A stretch of 15,915 nt of DNA from Dehalococcoidia bacterium UBA5627 (GTDB lineage: Bacteria; Chloroflexota; Dehalococcoidia; Dehalococcoidales; UBA5627), in the NCBI GenBank assembly GCA_002421585.1, contig DIKD01000078.1, positions 1 to 15,915 of the forward strand, written 5' to 3'. The translations under genes and the position numbers were made by a program. Numbering within the stretch: position 1 is the first letter of the stretch; the number at the start of each line of letters is the position of its first letter. Of the stretch, positions 15,197 through 15,915 are shown piece after piece. The notes beneath the pieces were generated by a model. That model did not search any database. It worked only from the letters and a program-made list of their open reading frames with translations, and was not told the origin of the DNA.

Positions 15197-15915
15197 TTAT
15201 AACAAATCTTTAAGAATATGCCGAGCCGCTCTTTTATCGAGCGGATTATTGTTGTTTCCGCATTTGGGGGATTGAATGCAACTAGGGCATCCTTCCATAC
15301 ATGGGCAGGCATTAACGGCATCAAGGGTAGCCTGCCATAAATCGACAATCATCTCATACCCCTTTTCCGCGATGCCCACCCCACCCGGATAGGCGTCATA
15401 AATAAACACCTGCGCCCTGCCGGTATCGGAATGAAAGGCAGTGGAAACCCCTCCGATATCGTTGCGGTCGCACATGGCAAAAAGCGGCAGTATGCCTATT
15501 GCCGAATGCTCAACAGCATGCAATCCGCCGGCACTATCGAGCCCCGCTTTTTCGAGCGACTTTAATTCCACATCCGTTATGTTAAACCAGAGCGCCACCG
15601 TGCGCAGCCGCTGCGGCGGCAGGTTGAGCGGTTCTTCTCCCAGTATTTCTTCTGTGTACTGTGCCTTCTTCTTAAAACCGGTTACTACGGTAATTACCTC
15701 GACTTCTCCCAGGCAAACCTGTGTCTTTCCGCACTGCTTCTCTTTCAGTTTCTTTAAAACCGTTAAATCGGTCAGTTCCTTTGTAACCGTATAGTAGTTA
15801 GATTTTGACGGCTCGCACTTGGCAATACGCGCCGTTATATCGAGTGAAGTGACCAGATAAGCGTCCCCCTGATGCAGATAGATTGCACCCGGATGCACCT
15901 GCATAATGGCAAAAC
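15197..15915 (-). CDS. C-terminal part of a MrfA/YprA-like helicase (partial)
   Basis: The reading frame stays open to the right edge (codons for Phe, Ala and Ile precede the first visible Met), so the 5' part lies outside the window. The visible 239 residues match the C-terminal region of DEAD/DEAH helicases with a DUF1998 (MZB) zinc-binding domain. Supporting strings are VHPGAIYLHQG, HAVEHSAIGILPLFAMCDRNDIGG, DAYPGGVGIAEKGYE and the cysteine cluster CMEGCPSCIQSPKC. That cluster fits Cx3Cx2Cx5C and is followed by GNNNNPLDK. Bacillus MrfA has this layout and acts in repair of mitomycin-type damage. The helicase motor itself is not visible here, so the name rests on the C-terminus only. Confidence 0.85.
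   Translation of the reverse strand, partial: FAIMQVHPGAIYLHQGDAYLVTSLDITARIAKCEPSKSNYYTVTKELTDLTVLKKLKEKQCGKTQVCLGEVEVITVVTGFKKKAQYTEEILGEEPLNLPPQRLRTVALWFNITDVELKSLEKAGLDSAGGLHAVEHSAIGILPLFAMCDRNDIGGVSTAFHSDTGRAQVFIYDAYPGGVGIAEKGYEMIVDLWQATLDAVNACPCMEGCPSCIQSPKCGNNNNPLDKRAARHILKDLL

Overview
The window looks like a bacterial chromosome segment with moderate GC. It carries core housekeeping genes on both sides and one accessory locus in the middle. Starts are often GTG or TTG behind good Shine-Dalgarno sequences. The intergenic gaps hold degenerate palindromic repeats of the 'TGTCATTCTGA...ATCTGGGG' and 'TTCGACAAGCTCAGGGCAGG' types. From memory, such repeats are common in Chloroflexota, especially Dehalococcoidia. 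That placement is an inference, not shown by any marker gene here.

Left block (1-2017, minus strand): a small integral-membrane lipid kinase (dgkA/undecaprenol kinase family) and the tRNA methylthiotransferase mtaB, separated by a degenerate repeat. A 474-base divergent gap (2018-2491) holds a 112-bp imperfect inverted-repeat element and candidate promoters. It is followed on the plus strand by recJ (single-strand DNA exonuclease) and plsY (acyl-phosphate:glycerol-3-phosphate acyltransferase), which probably form an operon ending in a strong intrinsic terminator at 4859-4890.

Centre (about 4931-12826, plus strand): a complete, tightly packed type I restriction-modification operon in the order hsdM - fic - rhuM - hsdS - hsdR, with its own promoter candidate. 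hsdM and fic are one base apart; later junctions overlap by 4, 8 and 4 bases. Subunit lengths (520, 398 and 1014 residues) and a 4-residue tandem repeat in the HsdS central spacer resemble the type IC (EcoR124-like) class. Two genes not needed for restriction sit between hsdM and hsdS: a Fic-domain protein with an N-terminal inhibitory motif and a C-terminal winged helix, and a RhuM-family protein. Both fic and hsdS carry a 12-bp, three-copy, in-frame tandem repeat at a linker between domains. Copy-number change could therefore alter both proteins without breaking the frame.

Right block (12919-15915, minus strand): a SAM-dependent methyltransferase of unknown substrate, convergent with hsdR. 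Then comes a likely operon read right to left: a MrfA/YprA-like helicase (C-terminal part only, cut by the window edge), lgt (prolipoprotein diacylglyceryl transferase) and ppa (inorganic pyrophosphatase), ending in a hairpin at 13793-13824. No tRNA, rRNA, CRISPR array, integrase, transposase or phage structural gene was seen.
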